DNA of 64,000 nt from Flavobacterium sp. MC2016-06 (GCF_009711165.2 NZ_WMID02000003.1:261548-325547); one strand, 5' to 3'; numbered from the stretch's first letter, positions 18,803 to 27,997 are shown. Made by a program: numbers and translations. Notes: generated by a model from the letters alone, not told the origin.

Positions 18803-19699
18803 TTATTTTCGAGCTAATTTATCTTCGATTTTAGAAACCCTCAAAACTAAGCTTTTTAATGTTTCAATTTCTTTTGATTGTTCTTCAATTTTTTTATTTT
18901 GCTCAATGCTGTAAAGTGTTAATTCTTCAATTTTTTGAAGTAACTGATTGTTTAGCTTTCCCAATTCTACTCCATTTTTTTGCATTTCTTCTGCACTAGC
19001 TATTTCAGGAAGGTGTTTATTTATTATTAAATAATTTTCCAATTCATTTAGAGGCATTAATTTGTAATCATCACCAAAAACAAAATCTGCTCCTGCTAAA
19101 TCGACTTTAATTTCTCTAGATCTAATTGTTCCAATAACATCCAATCTATATAAAGGATTTATTGTACCAATTCCGATGTTTCCATTTCCTTTTATTATAA
19201 AGGGAATCCAATTACCGCCACCGATATCTCGTACTCTAAAGAAACTACTTCTTGCTGCGTTTTCTGCTGTTCCAAATGAACTTACATCAATGGTGAAGGC
19301 ATCTATTTGGTCTCCACTGCCTGGAACACTTAAATTAATTTTAGAAGAACTAATAGTTTTAGCTGTAAAATCAGAGGTTGAATTATTTAGATTACCAGAA
19401 TGCCAGATTTTATTCCAGCCTTTCCAAGCATAATCCCATCTGCCAAAATAAAAATCATTGGTTCCTACACCATTTACGATACTAGCATAATTATTTGTGT
19501 CAAAACCAAAACTTAAGCCCTGATAATAGTTAGAGCCTAATGTGTTATTTAAAGGAGTAACTGCAATCCATTGTCCATTAACATTAGAAACAGGGGCAAT
19601 ATTTGTTTCTACGTTATGTAAGGGAAAATAGGATTGGGCTTTTGCTTTTGTAAAAAATAAAGAAAAAGAGGTAATGATAATTAGAGCAAAATTTTTCAT
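18803..19699 (-). CDS. Secreted fibre-like protein with conserved C-terminal domain (paralogue 1)
   Basis: Length is 298 residues, with a signal peptide MKNFALIIITSFSLFFTKAKA|Q. The body has WNKIWHSGNLNN near residue 95, a motif common at the knob of phage and pyocin tail fibres. The C-terminal module then begins: IGIGTINPLYRLDVIGTIRS, EIKVDLAGADFVFGDDY, HLPEIASAEEM, and LLQKIEELTLYSIEQNKK leading into a coiled coil to the end. This module recurs in twelve genes of the window. No enzymatic motif and no T9SS sorting domain are visible. It is directly upstream (8 bases) of the GspC-like gene in the same operon, which ties the family to the secretion machine. Role proposed: trimeric surface or secreted fibre. 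Confidence 0.75.
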   Translation of the reverse strand: MKNFALIIITSFSLFFTKAKAQSYFPLHNVETNIAPVSNVNGQWIAVTPLNNTLGSNYYQGLSFGFDTNNYASIVNGVGTNDFYFGRWDYAWKGWNKIWHSGNLNNSTSDFTAKTISSSKINLSVPGSGDQIDAFTIDVSSFGTAENAARSSFFRVRDIGGGNWIPFIIKGNGNIGIGTINPLYRLDVIGTIRSREIKVDLAGADFVFGDDYKLMPLNELENYLIINKHLPEIASAEEMQKNGVELGKLNNQLLQKIEELTLYSIEQNKKIEEQSKEIETLKSLVLRVSKIEDKLARK

Positions 19700-19706
19700 T
19701 TAGAAA

Positions 19707-20795
19707 TTATTTGTTTTTTTGATTTTTTTCTATTTTATTTAATCTTTTTTCTATTTCTAATAAGAATTCGTTTTGTTTTTCTAGAACATTAATTTTTTCT
19801 TGTAATTGTTTGATATCATCTGATTGAGTTTCGCTTTCCTTTTTTTGAATCGATATTTTCTTGTTTTGCTCAATAGAGTAGAGAGTGAGTTCTTCAATTT
19901 TCTGCAAAAGCTTTATATTCATTTCGCCCAAATTAATTCCGTTTTTCAAAACTTCTTCTTCACTTGGAATGTTTTCTAAATGTCCTTTTTCGCTAATGTG
20001 TTTTTCTACTTCTTCTAGCGTTGGTAAAGGATAATTTTTTTTGAAGACAAAGTCAGACCAGCCATTCATATCGACTTTTACTTCTTTTGTATGTATAGTA
20101 CCATTTACTGCCAATTTTGTATCAGGAGCGAAAGTGCCAATTCCTATGTTTCCATTAACATCAATATGAAAATAAGGTGAATTTTGATTATCAGTCCAAT
20201 TATAAATGGAGAAGCTAGACTCTGTTACCATGTTTGCGCCAGAACTTATTGCCCATGTTTTTCCTACTGGATTTCGAAGAAATATTTTTGTCGTATTTGC
20301 ATTTACACTTTCGCTGCCTAAACCCGTGCTGCCCAGTACATCTAATTTATATGCAGGTGCAGGGATGCCAATTCCTAGATTTCCATTATCTGAAAGCGAT
20401 ATACTAGAATTATTGAATGAAGGTAAATTTGAGCATACAATCCACCAGTCAGATCCAGTATTTTTGTAAATATCAAATTCTGTTTGGCTTACTATTACCG
20501 AACTATACATAGAAAAATCGTTTCCACTAAAAGCTTGATCAAAATAGTTCCCTTTAATAACTGCCTGAGGATGCCACATATAATTAATTTGATTGTTGGC
20601 ATTATATTCTAGATCGTGAATACCATCCCATTTTATCATGTAGACAGCAAAACTCTTTCCAGGATTTTTTGCTGCAACTATAGCATAGCCAGTTGCCCTG
20701 GCATTTTGTTGTTGGGTTGCCGTTAATGTTTGTGCATTCGTTACTATAGAGAAAAGAAATAAACTAGAACAAATGGTTTTAATAATTTTTTGCAT
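19707..20795 (-). CDS. Secreted fibre-like protein, paralogue 2
   Basis: Length is 362 residues, signal peptide MQKIIKTICSSLFLFSIVTNA|Q. The body (ARATGYAIVAAKNPGKSFAV, DWWIVCSNLP) is followed by two GIG repeats, LGIGIPAPAYKLDVLG and IGIGTFAPDTKLAVNG. The C-terminal module is the second subtype seen here: KEVKVDMNGWSDFVFKKNY, GHLENIPSEEEVLKNGINLG, EMNIKLLQKIEELTLYSIEQ, then a long coiled coil to residue 362. The same subtype occurs in the plus-strand genes at 29077 and 30013. The stop is 7 bases before the next gene. Confidence 0.72.
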   Translation of the reverse strand: MQKIIKTICSSLFLFSIVTNAQTLTATQQQNARATGYAIVAAKNPGKSFAVYMIKWDGIHDLEYNANNQINYMWHPQAVIKGNYFDQAFSGNDFSMYSSVIVSQTEFDIYKNTGSDWWIVCSNLPSFNNSSISLSDNGNLGIGIPAPAYKLDVLGSTGLGSESVNANTTKIFLRNPVGKTWAISSGANMVTESSFSIYNWTDNQNSPYFHIDVNGNIGIGTFAPDTKLAVNGTIHTKEVKVDMNGWSDFVFKKNYPLPTLEEVEKHISEKGHLENIPSEEEVLKNGINLGEMNIKLLQKIEELTLYSIEQNKKISIQKKESETQSDDIKQLQEKINVLEKQNEFLLEIEKRLNKIEKNQKNK

Positions 20796-20847
20796 TGTTT
20801 AAAATTATGGATGAAGGTTTAATTGAATTTTTAGTAGGATTAAAAAA

Positions 20848-21762
20848 TCAAATTTTATTTTGTTTTTTTAATTTTTGGATTTCTTCTTCCTGAATTTTGT
20901 TTTCTTGTTTCAATGCATCCATTTCTTTTTTGAAATCAATTATATAAAGTGTTATTTCTTCCATTTTTTTTAATAAGTTCATATTCATTTCGGCAAGCAT
21001 AAGTCCATTTTTCTCAATTTCTTGTGCAGAAGGTATTTCGGGTAAATGATTATTCTGTTTAATATAATTTTCAACTTCTTCTAGAGATTTTAGTTTATAA
21101 TCTGTAGCAAAAACATAATCAGGTACTAAAGGACCTTTCATATCTACACGTATTTCTTGTGTGTGAATTTTTCCTTTTACAGTTAACATTTCATCTGGTG
21201 CAGTGGTTCCAATGCCTATATATCCATTAATATCGATTCTCATTTTTTCAGTATTATCATAAGTGCAAAAGGTCATGAAACCGCCAGTCATTCCAGAACC
21301 TCTGTAGAAATTAATAGAATTATTAGTTTGACCATAAAAATTATGAACCAACGAGAAACTTTTAACATTTCTAAAATCATCTCCTTGAGTAGCATATCCC
21401 TGAACTCCTAAAAAAGTACCTGATCCAACACCATCTCCTTCACCTAATCTTCCCAAAACTGTTCCGATTTGCCCATTAGAAATATATTGGCCCATATCAA
21501 AATATGCTCTTGGATTTGTTGTGCCAATACCGACATTTCCATTTGTTATTTGCATAACATTGTTTCCTGATTTATCACCAAAGCGAATACCTCCATACCA
21601 ATGTAAATCTAAACCAGACGAACCTGGAACATCATATGTATTAACCCTATAATTGGAAATATCGCCAAATCCAACTATTGGTAAGTTTTGGCTGTAAAAT
21701 ATTGATGATTTGATGAAGATTAAAAATAATATATAATTTCGACGTAAATTAAATAATTTCAT
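20848..21762 (-). CDS. Secreted fibre-like protein, paralogue 3
   Basis: Length is 304 residues. The first ~75 residues (MKLFNLRRNYILFLIFIKSS, then LPIVGFGDISNYRVNTYDVP and LDLHWYGGIRFGD) are almost identical to the plus-strand gene at 30013-30960, after which the two bodies differ. Two GIGT repeats (GNVGIGTTNP, GYIGIGTTAP) and the C-terminal module follow: HTQEIRVDMKGPLVPDYVFA, HLPEIPSAQEIEKNGLMLAE, MNMNLLKKMEEITLY, coiled coil. This points to recombination between the two divergent clusters. Confidence 0.72.
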   Translation of the reverse strand: MKLFNLRRNYILFLIFIKSSIFYSQNLPIVGFGDISNYRVNTYDVPGSSGLDLHWYGGIRFGDKSGNNVMQITNGNVGIGTTNPRAYFDMGQYISNGQIGTVLGRLGEGDGVGSGTFLGVQGYATQGDDFRNVKSFSLVHNFYGQTNNSINFYRGSGMTGGFMTFCTYDNTEKMRIDINGYIGIGTTAPDEMLTVKGKIHTQEIRVDMKGPLVPDYVFATDYKLKSLEEVENYIKQNNHLPEIPSAQEIEKNGLMLAEMNMNLLKKMEEITLYIIDFKKEMDALKQENKIQEEEIQKLKKQNKI

Positions 21763-21767
21763 AGATC

Positions 21768-22712
21768 TTATTTAGATTGTTTTTTTTCAAGTTTTTCAAT
21801 TCGTTTATTTTGCTCAATCATATAAAGCGTCATTTCTTCAATCTTCTTTAACAAAGTCATATTCATTTCAGCAAGCATAAGTCCATTTTTTTCGATTTCT
21901 TTTGCTGATGGAATTTCGGGTAAATGGTTGTTTTGTTTAATATACTCTTCAACTTCTTGCAACGATTTCAGCTTGTAATCATTAGAAAAAACGTAATCAG
22001 GTACAAGAGATCCTAATAAATCAACTTTTACTTCCTGTGTATGAATTTTTCCTTTTACCGTAAGTTTTTCGTCTGGAATTGCAGTTCCTATACCAACATT
22101 TCCGTTTTGAATTGCTTTAATAGCAAGCTGTGCTCCATTGCTAGTGAATACATCTCCAACATATAGATTCCAATCACTAGTCATAGGTAAAAATTTAGAA
22201 ACGCTTAAATCATTTCCAGTAGTGTTTAATGCTGTAAATGTTCCATTGACATTAATAGAAGTAACTTTTATATCTATACCTATTGCTTGATCAATTGATC
22301 CAAAGGTACCTACTGCTCTAATTCGGAAACGAGGATTAGCATATTCGGTGTTACAATCAACAGTAAAATTAGTCATAGACCCAACATACGGATTATTATT
22401 TAGACGTCCAGTTTCTCTCCAAACAGCAGGATTAGCATGGGATATTGAAGCGATATGCGTTGCGCCTGCAGCAACACTATTTCTTGTATAACTAATTGAA
22501 ATTTGGTAATAACCTGATGCTCCAGCATTAATGGGGGCAACTTTTAAGAATTCAATATAATCTCCTATTACATAACCAGCAGGAAAGACAACTCTAGCTT
22601 CATATTCAGTTACAGAAATAAAATTATTAGAACCTGAACTTGTATTTGATTTTGCAAAAAGATTTGTAAAAGTTATTAATGATATGATTAAAAAAAGTAT
22701 GTTTTTGTTCAT
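21768..22712 (-). CDS. Secreted fibre-like protein, paralogue 4
   Basis: Length is 314 residues, signal peptide MNKNILFLIISLITFTNLFA|K. The body is a predicted beta-rich domain (YEARVVFPAGYVIGDYIEFL, GYYQISISYTRNSVAAGATH, CNTEYANPRFRIRAVG) found in no other gene of the window. The C-terminal module starts at GNVGIGTAIPDEKLTVKGKI and continues HTQEVKVDLLGSLVPDYVFS, HLPEIPSAKEIEKNGLMLAE, MNMTLLKKIEEMTLYMIEQN. Spacing to neighbours is 5 and 21 bases. Confidence 0.72.
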   Translation of the reverse strand: MNKNILFLIISLITFTNLFAKSNTSSGSNNFISVTEYEARVVFPAGYVIGDYIEFLKVAPINAGASGYYQISISYTRNSVAAGATHIASISHANPAVWRETGRLNNNPYVGSMTNFTVDCNTEYANPRFRIRAVGTFGSIDQAIGIDIKVTSINVNGTFTALNTTGNDLSVSKFLPMTSDWNLYVGDVFTSNGAQLAIKAIQNGNVGIGTAIPDEKLTVKGKIHTQEVKVDLLGSLVPDYVFSNDYKLKSLQEVEEYIKQNNHLPEIPSAKEIEKNGLMLAEMNMTLLKKIEEMTLYMIEQNKRIEKLEKKQSK

Positions 22713-22733
22713 TTTAAATTAAGCTTAATGTTT

Positions 22734-23942
22734 CTAATTTTTGATTTTCGACTCTAAAGAAATTATTTTGTCATTTTGCGATTGAATTTGAATATTTTGT
22801 TCTTCTAACTTTTTATTCATTTCAATCATATATAAAGTCATTTCTTCCATTTTTTGTAAAAGTTTAATATTCATTTCAGAAAGATTAATACCGTCTTTCT
22901 GCATTTCTTTTGCAGAAGCGATTTCAGGTAAATGTTTGTTTTCTTTGATGTAATTAGCGATAGAATCTAATGGAGGTAAATTGTAATTGTTTTCAAAGAC
23001 AAAATCGGCACCAGCATCTACGCTAACTTTTACTTCGCGTGAGTTTATATTTCCTGCTACTGTAAGTTTTGAGGCTGGATTTGAGGTTCCGATTCCTACG
23101 TTGCCATTATAATTCCAAGTCATTACATGCTGATCTGGTACTGAGTTTGTATTTGAGCCACCATTAATATATAGATCAAGTTTGCTCCCATAAACATAAT
23201 CTCCTCCATGACCAATTCTGAATTCAGCACTTTCAGGATAGCTATAGTTTGGAGTCCCACTTCTTGATAATTTAAGTATTGATTTAGTTAGTGCATTTTG
23301 ACCTAATGGCTTACTTTCACTAGTTTCTACAACTTCGACTTTACTTGTTGGATTAAGTGTCCCAATACCAACATTATTGCCTGATATTAAGAAGTTATTT
23401 ACCAGATGAGTTTCGTCCATATTTGGTGTAAAATTCTCGATATTAGATAGGATATTTGTGTTCACTGCTGAACCATTTACTTCATAATTTACAGATTTCA
23501 TATTTTCTCCAGTAGATATAGTCCATCCTGCAAATTTATAAGTTTCATTATGGTAGGCTGCACTATATGGTACATCAACAGCTAAATATTTTTTCCCATT
23601 ATAGATACAGGTTTTTAGAACCCAATTAGAATTGTTATTGTATGAATGTATGGTAGCAGAAATACCATTATAAGCAGAAGAAGAATTTATTTCTACAATA
23701 TTTATTCTATTATAAGCAGCTTGATGACCTCTAAAAGCAGTGATTGTCCCTACAGCATTATTCATACCTATCAATGTACCACCATAAATCTCATGTATTA
23801 AAATTAAATTTTTAGTGTAATCTCCAACGCCATTACTGCCAATATCTATAACTTTATAATTTCCTGCAACTGGAGTTACTTGAGCATATATAAATAATGA
23901 AGAAAATAATAGTAGATAAATTAAAGTTGATTTTATATTCAT
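22734..23942 (-). CDS. Secreted fibre-like protein, paralogue 5
   Basis: This is the longest paralogue (402 residues), signal peptide MNIKSTLIYLLLFSSLFIYA|Q. The N-terminal body (YKVIDIGSNGVGDYTKNLIL, GGTLIGMNNAVGTITAFRGH, KTCIYNGKKYLAVDVPYS) resembles receptor-type fibre domains but I cannot name a family. Two repeats follow (NVGIGTLNPTSKVEVVE, NVGIGTSNPASKLTVAG), then the third C-terminal subtype: NSREVKVSVDAGADFVF, ENKHLPEIASAKEMQKDGIN, LLQKMEEMTLYMIEMNKKLE and a coiled coil. The 270-base C-terminal cassette is nearly identical in DNA to those of the next two genes upstream. Confidence 0.72.
   Translation of the reverse strand: MNIKSTLIYLLLFSSLFIYAQVTPVAGNYKVIDIGSNGVGDYTKNLILIHEIYGGTLIGMNNAVGTITAFRGHQAAYNRINIVEINSSSAYNGISATIHSYNNNSNWVLKTCIYNGKKYLAVDVPYSAAYHNETYKFAGWTISTGENMKSVNYEVNGSAVNTNILSNIENFTPNMDETHLVNNFLISGNNVGIGTLNPTSKVEVVETSESKPLGQNALTKSILKLSRSGTPNYSYPESAEFRIGHGGDYVYGSKLDLYINGGSNTNSVPDQHVMTWNYNGNVGIGTSNPASKLTVAGNINSREVKVSVDAGADFVFENNYNLPPLDSIANYIKENKHLPEIASAKEMQKDGINLSEMNIKLLQKMEEMTLYMIEMNKKLEEQNIQIQSQNDKIISLESKIKN
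22837..23106 (-). repeat. 270-base fibre C-terminal cassette, copy A
   Basis: This segment codes for the VGIGT-to-TLYMI part of paralogue 5. It aligns without gaps to 24031-24300 and 25055-25324, with a modest number of substitutions. It encodes NSREVKVSVDAGADFVF and HLPEIASAKEM. Confidence 0.7.
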
Positions 23943-23945
23943 TGA

Positions 23946-24917
23946 CTATTTGTTTTTTAGTTTATTTTCAAGAGCAATTATTTTTTCATTTTGCTTTTCA
24001 TTTTCTTTTTTCATCTCAATCATGTATAAAGTCATTTCTTCCATTTTTTGTAAAAGTTTAATATTCATTTCAGAAAGATTAATACCATTTTGCTGCATTT
24101 CTTTTGCAGAAGCGATTTCAGGTAAATGTTTGTTTTCTTTGATGTAATCAGAAACTGATTCTAGAGAAGGTAAATTATAATCATTATCAAAAACAAAATC
24201 TGCACCAGCATCTACACTAACTTTTACTTCGCGTGAGTTGATATTTCCTGCTACTGTAAGTTTTGAGGTTGGATTTATTGTTCCGATTCCCACATTGCCA
24301 TTTTTTATGTAATGATTACCACTACCGCTAATTTGTAAATTACCATTTGAAATGATATTGGTATTTACTTCACTAGAAACCGAAAATTCTGGAATAGTAG
24401 TACCAATTGGATTTTGATTAATTTTTATTTGATTCAAATCAGTCAATGTATTAACTTTTTCTTGTAAATAAGTTATTTTAATTACATAGCTTGTATAATC
24501 CCTTGCATCAAATAATATAGACAATTGTTTATTTACGTAACCGCCGAAACTTGTACTTAAATCTGTAGTTGCTCCTAAAATGATTCTGCCATTATGATAA
24601 AATCCATTTGATTCCATTAATTTAAGAACTGGAGCGCCCCAATTGGCACCTTGTCCAAAACCATTTTCAATTATATATTTTTCATAACCAGTTCCATAAT
24701 ATTCATTAAACAGCTCAATGATTATTATTCCCCCGTGTTGCCAGTGAAAAGAATTATATCCAATAGTTGCTATTTCGAATCTTGTTGGTTGATTAGTGGC
24801 ACTTAAGCCACGTATTACTGTTGATTTAAGGCCATTTTGATCTAAATCAGTTTGCGAAAAAATATTAATAGTTATAAGAAAACTGATTAATAATAATAAA
24901 TTTCTTTTTGTGATCAT
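23946..24917 (-). CDS. Secreted fibre-like protein, paralogue 6
   Basis: Length is 323 residues, signal peptide MITKRNLLLLISFLITINIFS|Q. The body (TRFEIATIGYNSFHWQHGGI, YYGTGYEKYIIENGFGQG, VLKLMESNGFYHNGRIILGA) is again unlike its neighbours. It is followed by NVGIGTINPTSKLTVAGNIN, REVKVSVDAGADFVFDNDYN, HLPEIASAKEMQQNGINLSE and the LLQKMEEMTLYMIEMKKEN coiled coil. Only 3 bases separate it from the next gene. The conserved end and swapped body make it part of a modular, diversifying family. Confidence 0.72.
   Translation of the reverse strand: MITKRNLLLLISFLITINIFSQTDLDQNGLKSTVIRGLSATNQPTRFEIATIGYNSFHWQHGGIIIIELFNEYYGTGYEKYIIENGFGQGANWGAPVLKLMESNGFYHNGRIILGATTDLSTSFGGYVNKQLSILFDARDYTSYVIKITYLQEKVNTLTDLNQIKINQNPIGTTIPEFSVSSEVNTNIISNGNLQISGSGNHYIKNGNVGIGTINPTSKLTVAGNINSREVKVSVDAGADFVFDNDYNLPSLESVSDYIKENKHLPEIASAKEMQQNGINLSEMNIKLLQKMEEMTLYMIEMKKENEKQNEKIIALENKLKNK
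24031..24300 (-). repeat. 270-base fibre C-terminal cassette, copy B
   Basis: This copy lies in paralogue 6. It differs from copy C by only a handful of bases over 270, while the sequences just outside (the bodies and coiled-coil ends) are unlike, suggesting gene conversion or recent duplication of the cassette. Confidence 0.75.
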
Positions 24918-24954
24918 ATTTTAGAAAAATTAATTTAAAGAAATAGTTTTTAAT

Positions 24955-25872
24955 TTAGTTTTTTTTCTTTTTAAGAATTTTGATTTCTTTATTTTGCGAT
25001 TGAATTTGAATATTTTGTTCTTCTAAATTTTTATTCATTTGGATCATATACAACGTCATTTCTTCCATTTTTTGTAAAAGTTTAATATTCATTTCAGAAA
25101 GATTAATACCGTCTTTCTGCATTTCTTTTGCAGAAGCTATTTCAGGTAAATGTTTGTTTTCTTTGATGTAATCAGAAACTGATTCTAGAGAAGGTAAATT
25201 ATAATCATTATCAAAAACAAAATCGGCGCCAGCATCTACACTAACTTTTACTTCGCGTGAGTTGATATTTCCTGCTACTGTAAGTTTTGAGGTTGGATTT
25301 ATGGTTCCGATACCTACATTGCCCATGAAATATGCATTCCTATTTTGATAAACACCTGTTGTAGTTGTATATTCTTCAGGAGTTGTTTTAAAAGAATGTG
25401 CTGGGCCATTAACTTCATTATAAGGTAATGGGTTTTGTACACCATCATAAACAGTTGGGTTTACAGCATAGTTAGATTGATAATAATATGTTGTTGTTCC
25501 TCCACGAAGCCAAATTATTATGCAGTTACAAGTTCCGTTATTTGTTGCATCACGCCATCCTGCGATAAAAATTGTATTCTGTGCTACAAAAGCAGGTTTT
25601 ATATCAGCATTTATAAAATTTGAGCCATGACCCCAACTAGTAACGTGATAACTAAAATCTGCTATTAAGGAACCTCTCCCATCTGAATTAAGATGCAAAC
25701 TGCTTCTGCCTAATGCTAGTTTTGTAGAAACGTTGTTTACCCATCCACCGTCGTAAAAAGTAACAGGATAAAATTTATCGAAATCGCCATTAACCGTAAA
25801 ATTACTAGATACTTGAGCATAAGTGATTTTTGAAGAAAAAATAAATAAAAGTAGGAGTAATATTTTTTTCAT
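24955..25872 (-). CDS. Secreted fibre-like protein, paralogue 7
   Basis: Length is 305 residues, signal peptide MKKILLLLLFIFSSKITYA|Q. The body (FYPVTFYDGGWVNNVSTKLA, GRSSLHLNSDGRGSLIADFS, CNCIIIWLRGGTTTYYYQSN, PTVYDGVQNPLPYNEVNGPA) is a distinct domain that I associate with secreted fibre-type proteins of Bacteroidota. The C-terminal cassette is nearly identical to paralogues 5 and 6 (NVGIGTINPTSKLTVAG, HLPEIASAKEMQKDGIN, MEEMTLYMIQMNKNLEEQNI). It is the first fibre gene after the lipoprotein at 25931-26866, from which it is separated by 58 bases. Confidence 0.72.
   Translation of the reverse strand: MKKILLLLLFIFSSKITYAQVSSNFTVNGDFDKFYPVTFYDGGWVNNVSTKLALGRSSLHLNSDGRGSLIADFSYHVTSWGHGSNFINADIKPAFVAQNTIFIAGWRDATNNGTCNCIIIWLRGGTTTYYYQSNYAVNPTVYDGVQNPLPYNEVNGPAHSFKTTPEEYTTTTGVYQNRNAYFMGNVGIGTINPTSKLTVAGNINSREVKVSVDAGADFVFDNDYNLPSLESVSDYIKENKHLPEIASAKEMQKDGINLSEMNIKLLQKMEEMTLYMIQMNKNLEEQNIQIQSQNKEIKILKKKKN
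25055..25324 (-). repeat. 270-base fibre C-terminal cassette, copy C
   Basis: This copy lies in paralogue 7 and has the same extent as copies A and B. Similarity ends sharply near the codons for the first VGIGT motif. Confidence 0.75.
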
Positions 25873-25930
25873 ATTTTAATTGGTTTTGATTTTAGAATGT
25901 CTTTTAGGGAGGTCTATTTTATTTTTTTGT

Positions 25931-26866
25931 TTAATTTATAGTAAAACTAAAAACAGAACTTTTACTGCTAGAATTTCCAGCTTGATCAAAAGATGTTATA
26001 TACCAATAGTAAGTTCCTGCAGTAAGAGTTTTGTTATAAGGGCTTGTTGCTTGTGCTTTAAAGTTAAGATTAGTTAATGCACTTTCGGTATACACATAAA
26101 TACTGTCTTTTTCTGTGCTACCAGCGATTGGCGTTCTGCTGTATTGAAAATTAATATCGGTAGAGGTTGTGGTACTTTTATCAACAGGTATAGAGAGGGT
26201 AGGAGTATTTGGAGCTTTTGTATCTACAAGTAAAGTTCTAGAAGTATATAATGTTTCTTTAGTTCCGTTACTGGCTCTCACTTTCCATGTAAAATTTCCA
26301 TCAGGAAATGTGTAATCAAAACTTGTTGTAGAACTTTTGTCTTCTTTGACGATTTCACTATTACTATCAAGTATTTGATATTGATATTCGGTAGCTCCGA
26401 TTATTGTCTGCCAAGATAATTTTTGAGTTGTATTTTGAGTTATTAAATTATTACTTGGAGCATTTAAAACGACAGTATTATTTTGAAAATCATCATTATT
26501 TAAAATTTCAAAAGCACTGGTTTTATAGGGTGTTTCATAGTCACTGTTTACCGCTTTTATGCGCCATTCGTATTTACCAATATTCAATTGTTGTGTAAAT
26601 GAATTTTTAGTAATTAAAGTGTCTAGTACCATTTCTACAGGTGCTGTAAAATTTGGTTTTGCAATTTGAAGACGATATTTTTCAGCATTTTTTACATTAT
26701 CCCAAGAAAATGATACACCAGTTGAAAATAAGACAGAATTATTGGCAGGTGCAATTAAAGTAACTTCTTCTTTTGAAATATCAGGAACAATTAGTATTTC
26801 CTCACAAGAGATAATAGATAAGAAGAAAATGCATGAAAGGAGCTTATATAATTGAGATTTATTCAT
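25931..26866 (-). CDS. Lipoprotein with fibronectin III-like repeats
   Basis: The ATG at 26866 is preferred over the upstream in-frame ATG at 27049 because it gives a lipoprotein signal (MNKSQLYKLLSCIFFLSIISC, lipobox IISC, Cys21) and avoids overlap with the preceding gene. The 311-residue product has three related beta-sandwich units, each with a Trp-containing pattern: SFSWDNVKNAEKYRLQIAKP/YEWRIKAVNS, LSWQTIIGATEYQYQILDSN/FTWKVRASNG, and NFQYSRTPIAG/YYWYITSFDQAGNSSS. It looks like a surface or periplasmic scaffold. It lies at the head of the fibre/secretion operon, so a link to the machine or to fibre anchoring is plausible but unproven. Confidence 0.75.
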   Translation of the reverse strand: MNKSQLYKLLSCIFFLSIISCEEILIVPDISKEEVTLIAPANNSVLFSTGVSFSWDNVKNAEKYRLQIAKPNFTAPVEMVLDTLITKNSFTQQLNIGKYEWRIKAVNSDYETPYKTSAFEILNNDDFQNNTVVLNAPSNNLITQNTTQKLSWQTIIGATEYQYQILDSNSEIVKEDKSSTTSFDYTFPDGNFTWKVRASNGTKETLYTSRTLLVDTKAPNTPTLSIPVDKSTTTSTDINFQYSRTPIAGSTEKDSIYVYTESALTNLNFKAQATSPYNKTLTAGTYYWYITSFDQAGNSSSKSSVFSFTIN

Positions 26867-26951
26867 TGAGATTTTAATTTTAAACATGAAGGTATACTTC
26901 ATTAATTGATTACAGATAAATAGAAAAGAATGTAAATACCGAGTTGGCAAT

Positions 26952-27686
26952 TTACATATCAAAAAGGCTTTTGTTGTTTTTATCCTCCTTAGGAATTTTA
27001 GCTTTTGTGTTTCCAGTACAACTAGCGTTGTCTGATACAATATCGGCAATGTACCAGTGATTTTTTGATGTACCAGCCCAGCAGAATTTACTAGATTGAT
27101 ATGCCACTATTGTTTCAGGATCAATATCTATTACATCTGCTTTCTTACCAGACTTATAGGTAGTTAGTAAGTATTTTTTGTCTTGAGAGTTTGTAAGGTA
27201 GTAGGCATCAGACTGTCTTATTTTTGTAATTTCGTCTACAGATAAGCTTACAGCAATACTAGTAATAACCTGAGGGTTTTTGATGTTTTGTATTAATTTG
27301 ATAACATCTAAATTATAAGACGCATTTAATTCATTGACAAAACCATTTACATCTAAAATTTTAATGGTTACCAGTTCTGGTTTATTAGGAAGACTATCTA
27401 TGTAAGCAATTTTTTTGTGATTCTGATTGTATTTTGCTTTTGAAGCATATAATTTATTTAATTGTCTGTTAAAAGGTACTACACCAATAGTTACTCTTAT
27501 TTTATTCTCGAGTTTTGGAAGTGTTCTAACTGCAAAATTATTCTCAACGCCATTTTTTATTCCAGATTGACCAATACTTCCTAATTCTGGTGAAGTAGTG
27601 GCGATTTTGTATTTTTCATTTTTAATTTTTGTTGTCTGACATGCAACGCAAATTAGAACTACAAATACAACAAATTTCTTTATCAT
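26952..27686 (-). CDS. Lipoprotein of unknown function heading the fibre/secretion operon
   Basis: The ATG at 27686 gives MIKKFVVFVVLICVACQTT with a lipobox (CVAC, Cys16); the frame is open to 27740 but the longer start adds charged residues before the signal. The mature 229 residues include KIRVTIGVVPFNRQLNKLYA, VSLSVDEITKIRQSDAYYLT and SKFCWAGTSKNHWYIADIVS, with no family that I recognise. It is the first gene of the minus-strand series that runs, with gaps under 90 bases and many overlaps, to gspF at 15119. A pilotin-like or fibre-associated role is possible from context only. Confidence 0.68.
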   Translation of the reverse strand: MIKKFVVFVVLICVACQTTKIKNEKYKIATTSPELGSIGQSGIKNGVENNFAVRTLPKLENKIRVTIGVVPFNRQLNKLYASKAKYNQNHKKIAYIDSLPNKPELVTIKILDVNGFVNELNASYNLDVIKLIQNIKNPQVITSIAVSLSVDEITKIRQSDAYYLTNSQDKKYLLTTYKSGKKADVIDIDPETIVAYQSSKFCWAGTSKNHWYIADIVSDNASCTGNTKAKIPKEDKNNKSLFDM

Positions 27687-27997
27687 GCTTTTAATTTTAA
27701 GGTATTTTAATATTTTTTGATTGAAAAAACTCAATAACATTTTTTTAACAAATCTAACAAATTAGAATATATATTTGTAAGATTTTGTGCAATTGTTTTT
27801 AATCATTATTGAATATTAAAAATAAGCCTGAATATCAAAAAATAAAATCAAGTTTCATACAAATGCAATCATAATCCCTCTTTTTAGACTCTCTAAAAGT
27901 TAGTAGATTTAATAGATAAAATTTAGTTTGTTAATGATTTTTATTATTAGGTAATGTATTACATTTATGCGGTCTTAAAAATTAATAAACTATATAT
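27687..27997. promoter_or_regulatory. Divergent promoter region of the two fibre clusters
   Basis: These 311 bases separate the minus-strand operon (first ATG 27686) from the plus-strand fibre genes (27998), so both promoters should be here. Matches to the -7 element TAnnTTTG are TAGATTTG on the minus strand (27749-27756) and TATATTTG on the plus strand (27770-27777). Neither has a well-spaced TTG element. A 13-base perfect palindrome AATGTATTACATT at 27953-27965, just before the plus-strand gene, could be an operator. Confidence 0.4.
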
